Source: Chaetoceros tenuissimus (Eukaryota; Bacillariophyta; Thalassiosirophyceae; Chaetocerotales; Chaetocerotaceae). Taken from it: a stretch of 64,000 bases of DNA. This document shows positions 41,816-53,407 of the stretch, piece after piece. Numbering within the stretch: the first letter of the stretch is position 1; every line of letters starts with the position of its first letter. The stretch is from NCBI GenBank assembly GCA_021927905.1, contig BLLK01000058.1:186001-250000 (forward strand), written 5' to 3'. The position numbers were made by a program, and so were the translations under genes. Under the pieces are notes generated by a model. That model was not told the DNA's origin. It was given only the letters and a program-made list of their open reading frames with translations, and did no database searches.

Positions 41816-42587
41816 GGAAAAGTATGTATGATTGGATAGTTTTCACAATATACTTACGAGTTGGAGCACACATTGTATGTTTACTTTGGATCTTTGCTTT
41901 TCAAAATTATATGTTCAGTTTTATGAAGACTTGGAATGATCGACTTTTTTCTTGATGTTGGTATTCAGCACTTCTGCTTTGTAGTCAGCATATGTTTTAA
42001 CAGCAATATTCTCCAGCCAGGTGGTCTGTTCTTCTCTTCTGCTGTGTCTTTGTATTGTAACACCTCAACTACCTGAGTTGGAGTCTTTTTCACTACAGTA
42101 CCAGCACCAGCTACCAGCTCAAAGCAACTTCCACGTAAATGCGAAACTGATGAATTTTAGTTCAAGATATCAAGAAAAGGCTCTTTTAGACACTAATTTC
42201 GACACGTCAAGTACATTTTCGTCATCATGACAAGGTATGACGTCAAATATACGTTTCTGGTATCTTCTGGATTAGCAGTTTGTAATTTTGTAATTTTTCA
42301 TATCTTGAAGCAATCTGTGGCAAAGTATTAGCTAGATATCATTTTCCACGGTTAAATACCGTTTCTTTGGTGACATAGTTTGATGGATTGTTGCTTGTTC
42401 AGAATTCTCATAGTGTACAATACGATTGAGAAACATATGATTCGGAAAAAGACACAAATGAAAGTTTGTGTTTTTAATAAAAATCTATTTATAGCATTTA
42501 TGGCGCAAGACCTTATAGGAGACCGCATTTAAGCTTTTGTTTGGTCGCCATTCACAACTGCTTCTTCTTTTTTGTTTAGATTTTGAC
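41816..42587. other. Intergenic spacer
   Basis: A 772-bp spacer between two minus-strand genes. Short frames only; presumed promoter of the exonuclease gene and 3' end of the next. Confidence 0.5.
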
Positions 42588-44086
42588 CTAGTAGAGTTTT
42601 TGTTTCAGTTGTAGTTTCAGGTTCTCCCTTCTTATCGTCTGCACTTCATCCTTCATCTTAATTTCATCAGACTTTTCCGCATCTTCAGGCTCTTTCTCCT
42701 CTGGACTTTCTTTCTTGGTCTCCTTCGTCTCGTCTTCTGCCTTTGGTTCTTCTTTTTCTTCTTCTGATGTTTCCTCTTCAAAGTTGAAATTACTGTAAGC
42801 TTCAGCAGAAATCTCAGCTGCAGCTTGCTCCAATAATGCCCGCTTTTCTTCATAGAATTTCTCTTCTAAATCCATTCGTCTTGCAAACTCTTCATCTAAT
42901 CTCATATTAGCTGCAATCTTCTCCTCTTCCAAAACAGCAATCTTCTGCATTACGATAGCAAGAGGACTCAAGGATTCCTCATTTGCCAAAACTTGATCAT
43001 TCCATTGCCCACTCATTTGAGCCTGGAAACGACTTTGTGCTGCTGCTGCCTCATCAGGTGACTGTTGCTGTGCTAAAACCTCTGACGCAATATCAGACTC
43101 TGAAGCAGTCGCCCAATCATATCCATCATTTGCTACTGCAGCAGCTGCTTGTGCTTCTTCGGACTCTCTTACTTCTGCCCTAGCCTGTGCCGCTTCAAGT
43201 CTCTCCATACGTTCCTTGCGGATTCTAGCCTTCATTTCTGCTTCTGTCTCTTCCATCGGTGCAGTTGGAGCTGATGTAGTATCAACTCCCATTCCTTTCT
43301 TAAACTCATCTTCAAAAGCAGAAGACATATCAAGATCTGGAATCTCTCCTGTTCCCATCATTGGTTCTTCCACAGGTGCCTTCTTCTTAACACGCCTTCT
43401 CTTCTTCTTTTTCTTTGGTGCATCGACAGTAGCAGATGCTGTAGCTGCTGCCGCACCAACTGCAGTCTCCTCTTTTGAAATCGGCGGAATTTCTGTAAAT
43501 GCCTCACTTTCTGCATCAACATTAATACTTCTACGAAAGTTGAATGCATTATTCAATTCACTCTGCGCTTGTCTCAATTCTTGCAATTCTAATTGATTTT
43601 CCATAGTTGATTCAAATGATTTTGTTGCTTCTGTTGAAAGTGTACGAAAGTTTTGAATAAATTTACCAATTTCTTTGGTGAGCTTAAACAATTCAGTTGG
43701 TCCAAGTACGAAATATCCAACAAGTAAGATGGTTGCCTACATGTATTTTGTTTAAGATGTGTGAGTTTATTTCTTTGGTGTTGATTTGTAAATTCGTGTT
43801 GTTGGAACATATCATGTGTACGTACCACTTCTGGAGCTCCAACTCCTAGAATACCTCCATCACTTCCCAGAAACATTCCTAATTCGGTTCCTTTTCTATG
43901 ATTTTGTCTTTGCACATTTTGATCTCTACTTTTGAAAGTTGTAACTCTTCCCATGAATCTGCTGTTTACTTGTTGGAGGCCAGCACCATGGGAACTGCGA
44001 GATGAAAGGGAAGTAAATGCATCCACAGAAGACAAAGTTGCGGATAGTGCGAGTACCACTGGAAGTATTCTACTGCTGTATTTCAT
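42588..44086 (-). CDS. Plastid TatA/TatB-family (Hcf106-like) subunit with long acidic tail, 469 aa
   Basis: Exon 43826-44086 joins through an 89-nt intron to exon 42588-43736. A signal peptide ends SVDAFTSL, the diatom plastid motif, followed by a transit-like stretch. The Tat core is unmistakable: LGVGAPEVATILLVGYFVLG, PTELFKLTKEIGKFIQNFRT (short transmembrane helix, hinge, amphipathic helix). The remaining roughly 350 residues are Glu/Ala-rich and coiled-coil-like with a Lys cluster (APKKKKKRRRVKKK), far longer than typical TatA or TatB. It would take part in twin-arginine transport into the thylakoid lumen. TatA versus TatB assignment is open. Confidence 0.88.
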
Positions 44087-44464
44087 ATTGTTGGACAGAT
44101 GCTTCTGAAATCAAGTGTAGAAGTAACTGAAAGGGTGGTAGTAAAGATGAAATTGAGGAGAGTGATGAGATGATGATGGAAGAAAAGTCTCTGCTTTTTG
44201 TTGCAATGTGGAGGGTGGAGGTCTGGGTTGAAGTTGACGTTCGTAGCAAAGCTCAAAACCTATGACTCAACACTACTAATAGAGCATTGGATCTTTTCGA
44301 AAGATATCCAACTCATCACTTTCATCATCACACTCGCACTCTCGATTGATGATTCAGATTCTCACTCATCACTTCATTACGATTACTTTTCTGACAACAT
44401 ATCCAATATTCGTACCACTTTCTATAGTCATCTTCAAAAATCCATCATCACACATACTAAGAAA
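44087..44464. promoter_or_regulatory. Divergent promoter region
   Basis: Spacer between two genes for proteins with plastid-type presequences, transcribed apart. Rich in TCATC motifs around 44300-44460. No element assigned. Confidence 0.4.
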
Positions 44465-45151
44465 ATGGTAAAGATCAGCAAAGCAACATCTCTTCTTCTT
44501 GCACTCTCATCTGCTCGTTCGGGAAGTGCATTTGTGTCCAATAATGTGAGAACATTCACATCTACCACAGCTTTGAATGAAAAGCTTCCAATTATGGGAG
44601 CTGAAGACATTATGAGTCCAAAAGCTCATGGAACTTCTGAAAAGGCAGTCATGAAGGATCTCAAATGGGGTTGTGATTACGACACTGCAGACCGCATATG
44701 TAACTTTAATCGCCATTATGCTGAGTTTGCTGGATACTGGGCAACCACCAAATATCTCGAGGAGGTTGACAGAGAAAACCCAACTAAATACTACGATGCA
44801 GTTACAGGGAACCACTTGTTCACTGCTCCTGTTGGAAGAACTATGGAAGAATATTTGGTTGAATCTGGAAGTCATGGTTGGCCATCTTTCAGAGATGAGG
44901 AAGTGAATGTAAGTTTTTTCTCCTCCCTCCTTTTTCTTTTTCAATTTGAATTGCTTTAACTTTTCTATAATTGTTTCTTACTTTTTGTTTGCTCGTGTAA
45001 ACAGTGGGATTACGTTAGAGTTTTACCAGATGGAGAGTGTGTATCAATAACAGGGACTCATTTGGGACACAACATTCCAGACTCCAAGGGGAACAGATAT
45101 TGTATCAACCTTGTATGTGTTGCAGGACAACCAGCTGAAGGACAGGAGTAA
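44465..45151 (+). CDS. Plastid MsrB-like protein without zinc cysteines, 196 aa
   Basis: Exon 44465-44908 and exon 45005-45151 (96-nt intron). The signal peptide ends SGSAFVS (plastid motif). The C-terminal domain follows MsrB: YYDAVTGNHLFTAPVG, ESGSHGWPSFRDEE, GTHLGHNIPDSKGNRYCINL. MsrB reduces methionine-R-sulfoxide in proteins. The catalytic Cys of RYCIN is present, as are GWPSF and HLGH, but the CxxC pairs that usually bind zinc are absent (YYDAVTG and ECVSITG positions). It may be an MsrB variant or a protein with a changed job. Confidence 0.75.
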
Positions 45152-45245
45152 AATGCATAAACTCAGGAGGAAATCAACAATACTTTAATTTAGAAATAAA
45201 TAATAGGACCAAAAGTAAAAAGATCAAAACATAGCAATTTTTAAT

Positions 45246-46352
45246 TTATATTGGCTTACGAAAACGAGCTTGAACCCATACTCTTCGTCGTTCAGAATTG
45301 TCGCTTCTGTTCTTGTATACGCGCTGGATGTATTTCTTTTCTATGCATTCTAAGCCGGCTCCTTCTTTTCCAAACAGCTTCTCTAAATCATTTAGGTCAA
45401 AGTAGTAAACTCTTGTGGAATCGTGCTTCACGTAAAAGTTTTCAGAAAGCATTTTGCCTCTTGAAGAAGATAACTTCAATTGTGCTTCATCTAACCTTCC
45501 ATAATCTCTTAGGACCAATGTTCCTCCTGGTTTGATGGTGGCAGCTACATGTTTCGCGGCGTTAGGCATTTTCTCGGGTGATACAGCTGATAAACAAAAG
45601 AGAAGTAACGAAACATTCGAGCATTTATGCAAAGATGAATGAATTTCTGTAGGATGCGATTTGGTGATATCCCATACACCAGAGAATGCTCTACCACTGC
45701 CTTCTGCTTGTATATACCTTTCATCTTTTCTCAGCAAGTCTACGGCTACCTTTGAAAAGTCTAATCCCCAAACGCAAATCTTGCGTTTATCAGGTTCGCC
45801 ATTTTTGTCATTCACAGACATGATTGGATCTAATTCTAGCAATGGAAGCACAGTATTCCCTACACCACAACCAATCTCCACAATTGTAAACGGTTCTACA
45901 TTATTCATCTCTTCGACAGTTACAGCACCAATTTTCTTTCCTCCATGTGTATTATCAATATCGCCATCAACCTTGGAGCCAACTTCTTCAGCTACGTTAC
46001 CATAAACACACCCAAATTCGTCTGGAAAAGTTTTATGTAAATAATGCCTATCCTTGAAAAAGTTTGTTTGGTGTGATGTGTAAAACCTATCCCAATTCAA
46101 ATGAGCCTCTTTCTCCAATTTATCAATCATGTATTGGCCTCTACCAGAATGATGATTGGAATGAATAGACGATTGCAACTCATTATTAGATAGGGTCTCC
46201 TTTACTTCATTGAGTTTATCCTCAGTCCATTGGAATTCTGCCCAGAGTGCATCCTTTTCTTTTGGTTCTTTTTTGGACTGATGTTGAAGTTCTTGACTGT
46301 TTTTATCTGTTTTGTAAAGGCAGTAGTAGCTTGTTGCCAAGTATTCTGTCAT
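45246..46352 (-). CDS. tRNA m3C methyltransferase-like (METTL2/METTL6/METTL8 family), 368 aa
   Basis: The family signature NWDRFYTSHQTNFFKDRHYL (with HKTFPDEF) is followed by the SAM-binding motif IVEIGCGVGNTVLPLLELD, VWGLDFSKVAVDLL and the late MPNAAKHVAATIKPGGTLVL. This matches enzymes forming 3-methylcytidine at position 32 of tRNA-Thr/Ser. The first ATG is at 46352; the in-frame TTG upstream is not a credible start. No intron. No organelle presequence, so cytosolic action is likely. Confidence 0.88.
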   Translation of the reverse strand: MTEYLATSYYCLYKTDKNSQELQHQSKKEPKEKDALWAEFQWTEDKLNEVKETLSNNELQSSIHSNHHSGRGQYMIDKLEKEAHLNWDRFYTSHQTNFFKDRHYLHKTFPDEFGCVYGNVAEEVGSKVDGDIDNTHGGKKIGAVTVEEMNNVEPFTIVEIGCGVGNTVLPLLELDPIMSVNDKNGEPDKRKICVWGLDFSKVAVDLLRKDERYIQAEGSGRAFSGVWDITKSHPTEIHSSLHKCSNVSLLLFCLSAVSPEKMPNAAKHVAATIKPGGTLVLRDYGRLDEAQLKLSSSRGKMLSENFYVKHDSTRVYYFDLNDLEKLFGKEGAGLECIEKKYIQRVYKNRSDNSERRRVWVQARFRKPI

Positions 46353-46767
46353 CTTGGTATTTAAAATATGATCCGAATCCCTACACAACTCTCAACGAAA
46401 AAATATTAAAAATGTAGCCTCCAAAACTTGTAATGAGACTAATTTGAATAACAGAGCAAAGTGTGTGAAGATCTAATAGAGCTGATTTCTCAATGTAATA
46501 GAAAACTAAATTCTATATATCTATCTATCGAAGAAAAGAGAAATGAAAGGTTGTACTGGAAAAGGCATTTTCGTCTGTCTGTCTATCTTATAGCTATTTA
46601 AGATAGCTATCTAAAAGAAAGAACAACAAGGAGTGAAAACGAACACAGAGAATTATGTGACAACAAACTCCAGTAACATCGAACATCGAAAAGAAGCACA
46701 GCAGCACAGCACATTTTAATACTAATTACAACAATAAGTTGTTTAGAGTCCTTAACAAGAAAATATC
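46353..46767. promoter_or_regulatory. Divergent promoter region with TCTA/GTCT microsatellite
   Basis: Spacer between divergent start codons. A short TCTA/GTCT-rich run with an inverted ATAGCTAT motif is near 46500-46620. No element assigned. Confidence 0.4.
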
Positions 46768-48205
46768 ATGAACTTTGGATTTGGTTTCGGTGGCATGGGA
46801 GGGCCAATGCCTTCTAAATTTGAGGAGCAGTATCATTGCTACAGTGTAGCGTATGCTGACAAGTCTCATCTCGAGGTGAGAATGGAAAAAGTTTTGTGCT
46901 TTGACAGGAATTCATATGTTTACCAAATAAAGCTCTTTTCTTTCACATTGTTCCTTTAAATTATTCCTTTCGAAATCTAACTTTCATTGCTTCTCATTCT
47001 CTATGAAATAAATATAGGGCGGAGATAAAATTCTATTGCCTCCCTCGGCCTTTGACACACTCGCCCGTCTCCAAGTGGACTATCCGATGCTTTTCCGCCT
47101 CGAATCACCAGATAAAGGAACAGCGACACACTCTGGAGTACTTGAATTTACAGCTGAAGAAGGATCATGCTATATTCCATTCTGGATGATGCAAAACCTG
47201 TTGATTGAAGAAGGATCTGTAATCACTGTCACAAACGTTTCATTGCCCAAGGCAACTTTTGTCAAATTGCAACCTCAACATGTGGACTTTTTAGAAATTA
47301 CCAATCCGAGAGCTGTATTGGAGCATGCGTTGAGAAATTATTCGTGTGTTACGAAAGGAGATGTTATTTGCCTTCCATACAATAACAAGAATTATCATTT
47401 TGAATTGAAAGAAGTGAAACCTCAAGATGCTGCCTGTATTATTGAAACAGACTGTAATGTAGACTTTGATGCACCTGTGGGTTATAAAGAGCCAGAGAGG
47501 CCTAGCATAGGTAGTGGAGCAGGTGGACCTGGAAGTGTTGCGAGTTCTTTAGTTAGCAGTTTGGCCAATATTCCGAAACAGACTGCAGTCTTTGGTAGCA
47601 ATCGCAACAGTAGGTGTCCGAGTCCTGCAGTTTCGTCCATGTCAGGTGCTTCTGGTGTACCCAATAAAGATGGAAATGATAACGTTTCTGAATCCAAAAT
47701 GCCAGGTACTAAAATAGTGGACGGTAAAATTGTTCGAATGGATGACGACGTAGATATGAATAGTCAAGTAAGTGGTTTCGTGGATGCAGATTCTACGATG
47801 GTGGCAGAAAGAACTGGTGGGACTGGAGTTCAAAAGAATGCAGCGATTGCTGTACAAGCACCTCAAATTGATTATTGGGCAGTCAACGCTGGTGATGGTG
47901 CAAGATTAGACGGAAAGAAACCATCTGTTCTGAAAGACAAAGATGGAAACGAAATTGATGTAAGAAAACTTAGAGCAGAGGCTGCTGCTAGAAGACTTGA
48001 AAAACTGGCAGCAGACAAGAAACTTCCTGATGCCGAAGTTGGAATGACCGTTGCAGGGAAACAGGTATCTCTGAATGATGAAAAGAATGAAGCGATGAAA
48101 CCTCCATCTGCACCAGTTTCCAAGAGAAAGAGTCGTATCGGGGCAAAGTATTCGAAATTAAAGCAAGGGGGAACCGCTTTTGGTGGAACCGCAAAGAAGT
48201 TTTAG
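46768..48205 (+). CDS. UFD1: UFD1, ubiquitin-fusion degradation protein
   Basis: Exon 46768-46875 joins through a 142-nt intron to exon 47018-48205; product 431 aa. The double-psi barrel domain is clear: FEEQYHCYSVAYADKSHLE, GGDKILLPPSAFDTLARLQV, CYIPFWMMQNLLIEEGSVIT, and LEHALRNYSCVTKGDVICL. UFD1 with NPL4 recruits p97/Cdc48 to ubiquitinated substrates, for example in ER-associated degradation. There is no presequence, so it is the host cytosolic form rather than the symbiont-derived plastid (SELMA) version. The C-terminal half is low-complexity with a helix (VRKLRAEAAARRLEKLAADK). Confidence 0.93.
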
Positions 48206-48665
48206 AAACATAATGCTTTAGATCATGTAAATAATCCCAAACTGTAACTAATTTGCAACATGTAACTAGGATTATCATCTCTCTTACTTTGAGTGAGTCG
48301 TCATTGGAATTGATGAAACATGACTGCTTCATTTGATCCCCGTCAAATTGTCGGGATAGGATATTGACTCGGAATCCCTATAAGTAGGTCCTAACGGATC
48401 GGAATCAAAATTTGAATGCTGACGTGTTTTATTATAAAGTGTCAAGCCAAGCAATGCAAGAGAAAGCACTGAGAAAGCACAACCAAAGACAGAATCCCTG
48501 TTCCCTGTGAGAATTGAGAAAGGAGAAAAAGAATGTCAACAAAGGAACCGACGCGTCGACATCAAAGTACGCATAACGATAGCAAGTACCATAATTACTT
48601 CATTTTACTATAAATTTCTGCAGAGTTTAACCTTTTTTGCAAGTGGAGAAAAACCCGTGCTCAAC
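48206..48665. promoter_or_regulatory. Upstream region of phosphoglycerate mutase gene
   Basis: Spacer between two genes in the same direction. The frame of the mutase is open back to 48507 but contains no ATG, so this part is leader. A hairpin-like CCCCGTCAAATTGTCGGG lies at about 48339. Confidence 0.4.
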
Positions 48666-49861
48666 ATGATTGCAACTCGTTTACAATCTAGGCTGCTATC
48701 GCATAGAAGTTCTCATGTGCAAGCCACATCTCAACTGAAAATGACCATGTCCACCATTAGCAAAAATTCCGACAAAGAAGTCAATGCATCGGATAAAAAA
48801 TCTAATGCTCGTAAATTTCATACACTCAATACTGACACAAAGTATCAGCTATGTTTTCTTCGTCATGGACAGTCAACTTGGAACAGGGATAATCGTTTTA
48901 TAGGTTGGACTGATACACCATTGACAGATGACGGAGTATTGGAGGCACGAGTTGCTGGTCAAATGCTAAGTAGATCTGGCATGAAATTTGACGAGGTTCA
49001 TACATCACTTCTTAGACGTTGTATCCGTACTACAAACCTTGCTCTCATGGAAATGGGTCAGGAATATATCCCTGTTTTTAAGAACTGGCGTTTGAATGAG
49101 AGACATTATGGTGATTTAGTCGGAAAAAATAAGAAAGAAGTAGTGAAAGAGCATGGAAAAGATCAAGTTAAGAGATGGAGAAGAAGTTGGGACGAACCTC
49201 CACCACCAATGAGAGATGATCATGAATTCCATCCTGCTTTGGACCCAAGATATTACGATGTGAGTGAACGTATTGAATTTGAATTTAATGTGTTGGTGTT
49301 GTGGAGTATGTGTTTTTCTAACATATCTTTCCAAATAATCAATCATAGGTACTTGACAAGATTCCAAAATGTGAATCTCTCAAATGTACATTGAAACGCT
49401 CAAAAGTATACTGGGAAAGAGAAATCCTTCCTGGCTTGAAAGAAGGAAAGACAATTCTAATTGTAGGACATGAAAATAACCTTCGTTCCTTGATTATGAA
49501 TTTAGAAGGTATTAGTGAGAAAGATATTATTAATCTTTGTCTACCTCGTGCAGTACCTTTAGCGTACAAGCTCGATGAGAATTTTGAACCTATTGGAAGA
49601 CCAGATGGAAAATTGGATGAAGCTACTGGTTTCTTGCGCGGGGAGTGGCTTGGAGGTGATGCTGCTGTTAGTGAAATCCTAGATCGTGATAGAAAGCAAG
49701 TGTATGACACTTCGGTAGAAGAGAACTTGGAGATTGGAGATGATAAGGAGAAATGGCGCAAATGGATGCATCTTGCAGTTGGAGAGACGACACAACCAGA
49801 GATGAAAGCAAAAAGCTCTGAAATCGGAGACTTTTTCAAGAGATTTGGAAAGATGCCGTAA
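48666..49861 (+). CDS. Phosphoglycerate mutase, cofactor-dependent type, likely mitochondrial
   Basis: Exon 48666-49259 and exon 49349-49861 (89-nt intron) encode 368 aa. Histidine-phosphatase motifs are present: CFLRHGQSTWNRDNRFIGWT, DEVHTSLLRRCIRTTN, NERHYGDLVGKNK, RRSWDEPPPPM and LIVGHENNLRSLI with the second His. It interconverts 3- and 2-phosphoglycerate in lower glycolysis. The N-terminus (MIATRLQSRLLSHRSSHVQA) is Arg/Ser-rich without acids, like a mitochondrial presequence, which fits the known mitochondrial lower glycolysis of diatoms. Targeting is inferred. The C-terminal 60 residues extend beyond the usual fold. Confidence 0.9.
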
Positions 49862-50553
49862 TACGAGATGTTGCTTATAAAGTTCTGAAGTCAAATCTCT
49901 CTCTGGCCAGTTTTTCATCGAGGCATTAAATGTTGGGAGTAGTTTTTCTGTTCGCGATTTTAGAAAAAAGTGCTTAGTCATTGCTATTACTTTGTACCGC
50001 AGAAAGTTTGATAAAGTACTTTTAAAAATCATCAAAATATACATATCCCTGTTTCTTTTCTTTTCGGTGATCTCCATCTATTTTACCTTCAGCGTCCTAT
50101 CGAATGACCTTTCGTGAGATTGAAAAGATTAATAGATGAGTACGTACCTACAGTGCCCTTAGTTTGTCATCAATTGAGAGAATTTTAGGCGTTGCATATT
50201 ACAACGCTATTGCTATATTTCGCAACAACTCTATATCAGAATAGTGTCTATCATCTGATTTTAACAAAGGGAGATATATACAGTATGCTACAGGTAATGA
50301 CGGTTTCATCGTTCGACGGAGTTTTTTGTGACATGTCGAACTATTTTGGAAAGCAATTTTTTTCAACAGAATTACTCATCATATTTTCTTTTTTATTGTT
50401 ACACTCATTTTTATAGCAATTTCTAAATGAATTTCATCCAACCTAACTCGTATTCTAAAATTCAAATGTGGCGACACTTAAAGCCAATAATTTCACTGAT
50501 ACTTGACGGATGATAAATTTTAATTTGCTCTTTCTTCCCCTGATCTTATTCTT
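49862..50553. other. Convergent 3' intergenic stretch
   Basis: A 692-bp AT-rich gap between the ends of two convergent genes. A 74-codon plus frame at 50192 is hydrophobic and low-complexity, and I do not support it as a gene. Confidence 0.45.
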
Positions 50554-50944
<391 letters not shown>

Positions 50945-51273
50945 CTTCTCTATATATTTCAAAAACTAGAATGAATAAAAATTTGTTCAGGTGATTAGAT
51001 TGAAAGTGTAGTCTCTAGTGTATTGCAATATTGCTCTATTGCATCAATTTTATGCTACAGCCCAGTGTTGACCGTCTGTACTTTGTACGACCATGTGCTC
51101 TCTCCGCCACTCAAAAGTCTCAAATTTGGACAAACAAAACACACCACCAAGAAACTCTACAGAGCGGATGACAGAGAAACAAACATAAACAATACTGCCA
51201 TCATACAGGGTACCTTTATTCATCTACACGGTAGAAGAAAGCAATCTAGTAGGGTAATACACAAATAAGAAAA
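50945..51273. promoter_or_regulatory. Divergent promoter region
   Basis: Spacer between the RPB10 start and the start of a small basic protein gene. No element assigned. Confidence 0.4.
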
Positions 51274-51627
51274 ATGGCTCAGGGGCTCAAGAAAACTGGA
51301 GGAAAAAAGACTTCAAAAGCGGCACTCAAGAAGCAGCAAAGCAAGCAACTCAAAAAGGGTAGAAAGGCATTCAATGCCAAAGGAAGAAAAACAGCTCTAG
51401 CGAAGCAAGAACTACACACATCTAAAGCTATCAACAAAAAGAATGAATCCATGGCATCATCTCGTGCAGTGAATGCTGGAAACACTTTTTTCCTCCAAGA
51501 TTTGAAAGAGTCTGGTAAGAAGGAGTTGGCGAGGCTAAAGAGAAATCAAACAAAGTCAGAAAGAAAGTCCAATGATTTGAGTTCGAGGTTAAAGGATCAG
51601 TTGCGTAAAATGGGAAGAGATGTATAA
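51274..51627 (+). CDS. Small basic protein, 117 aa (UPF0390/DUF2462-like start)
   Basis: The sequence opens MAQGLKKTGGKKTSKAALKK and is about one third Lys/Arg, with no long hydrophobic segment. The opening MAQG...KK resembles the small UPF0390/DUF2462 nuclear proteins, but the rest is longer and helical (FFLQDLKESGKKELARLKRN). It is probably nuclear or nucleolar. A single exon with A-rich context before the ATG supports the start. Family assignment is weak. Confidence 0.65.
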   Translation: MAQGLKKTGGKKTSKAALKKQQSKQLKKGRKAFNAKGRKTALAKQELHTSKAINKKNESMASSRAVNAGNTFFLQDLKESGKKELARLKRNQTKSERKSNDLSSRLKDQLRKMGRDV

Positions 51628-51895
51628 AGTGATGGCTATAAATAGGTTTTATGAATGTAAATTAGAATATTGATGAAAGGATAGTGAATAATCTACTTCG
51701 TGTTGCATATAATATTGAAATGAACTAGATGTTTTGTCATGGAACAAGATGATAAATGTCATGGAGATTGTGAATTTTATTATACCTTTATAATAATTAG
51801 ATGCTTGTAGCGGTAATCTAGTACATGTAATACCACTTTTCAATGGTCAAGTTTTGTGTGTACCCCGAATAAATGTTCTAATGGTTTTCATTTGT

Positions 51896-53407
51896 TTATT
51901 TCTTCAATGTGCGGGCAGTTCTTCTCTTCTTCTTTTTCTTTCCATCGGTTTCTCTTTCTTCAAAAAGAGGAGAAGGAAATGGCTGCTCGTCGTCAGCTGA
52001 AACTTCCATCATGATTTCCTCCATAACATGACTCTCCTTCATTTCAATTGTTCCTGGTCGTCTTGAAACCATTACTTTTTTCATAGCTTCATAAACACCA
52101 AATTGGATTCCAATCATTGGAACAACACTAATCAAACGAGGAGGCAGACCTCTGTAAAATGTTTTGATACCTTCCTCCTTTGCAATTCTCTTTGCACAAT
52201 CAATGATCCCCTTGTATGGAACCAAGTCTGGGTAATTCATTTGAGTTACAAGACGTGTTTTTATTGTGTCTACTGGAATCATGATGCAAACTGTTGTTGT
52301 ACTAGCCATGCATCCCATAATAGAATTTTCAATATCTTTTGGTGGCCTTTCCATAATGCGAAGTTGTGCCAATTTCAATTGCTGGAATAATGTCCAAGTC
52401 AAAGCCTTTTATGAAGTGACAAGGTCAGATGACTCGATTGAAAACATTGTTAAACTTCACATTTCAGTGTTGATAAGTAAACTTACATAACTCGGAATCT
52501 TCCCAACAAGACCAGGCCACCATCCACCATAGAAACCGAGAATGCCTCTATCTCTTGATAAGCCCACGATTGCATTTGGTAAATTGGAATATGTTCCTGC
52601 CATGATGTTGTCGACAATCATCATTTGTGGAGTACTAACTACAGAACAACAGATAGTCGCAACTGCAGAACTCATGAAATCTAATGCTGGTCCGAAGGCT
52701 GGAGACTTTTCGGACAAATCTGCTCCCCATGTAGTTTTCATTACCATATTATTCATTTTTCTTCTTACAAACTCAAGAACTGCGAAATTTACAGCTCCAT
52801 GTGGAATAGATAAAACAAATTGTGCCCCTGCACCACGTGTCAACATTTTAAGATTACTTGGTCTAGCTAATGTTTTGATTGAAATAGACGCCCCTGTTCC
52901 TCTATTGGACTGAAGAAGTGTTTTCATTCTGAAAAATGATGAGCATTGCAATTTCATATACTTTTGATCAATCACATGAAGAATGATTACTTACGTATTT
53001 GCAGGATGAGTGCATACTTGTGCAATACTTCTTGATACTGCCCCACAAATCATGTTTTCATGAAATGAGAGAGCTGGTGTTGTCCCCCCTCCGCGAGAAA
53101 GCTTGGTTTCTGGCTTCTTTGTAACTTTTCCCGTATTTGAAACGTTTCTTACTATTGAAGAATTTTGTTCATTTTGTTGAATATTTACATTTTGTAGCTC
53201 ATCATCTGGAAAATCACTTATTGAATCAAGTGCTTCTAGGTCGAAGTAAGGATTGTGGCTTTTGGGTGTACTGTGGCTTCTCTTTCCCACAAATGATGTG
53301 CTTGGACGAGAAAATGCAGATCTTAGTCCAATTGCAATTGGATTTAGATTAGAAGATACCTCTCCTATTGCAAGTAATGAGATTAGAAGTGCAAGTCTAA
53401 GCAACAT
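51896..53407 (-). CDS. SLC25-type mitochondrial carrier family protein with N-terminal signal peptide, 454 aa
   Basis: Three exons (52995-53407, 52487-52928, 51896-52405), introns 66 and 81 nt, in frame. Carrier repeats are visible: CTHPANTMKTLLQSNRG across the first junction, VVSTPQMMIVDNIMAGTY, IPVDTIKTRLVTQMNYP, and LFQQLKLAQ; GFYGGWWPGLVGKIPSY and TFYRGLPPRLISVVPMIGI are the matrix-loop repeats. The N-terminus is hydrophobic (MLLRLALLISLLAIGEVSSN), followed by a Ser-rich stretch, unlike a standard carrier; it could direct the protein to the plastid envelope or ER. Substrate unknown. The C-terminus is Lys-rich. Confidence 0.82.

Noticed and set aside
50192-50416. A 74-codon plus-strand frame
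   Set aside because: It is hydrophobic and low-complexity in an AT-rich convergent spacer, with no motif.
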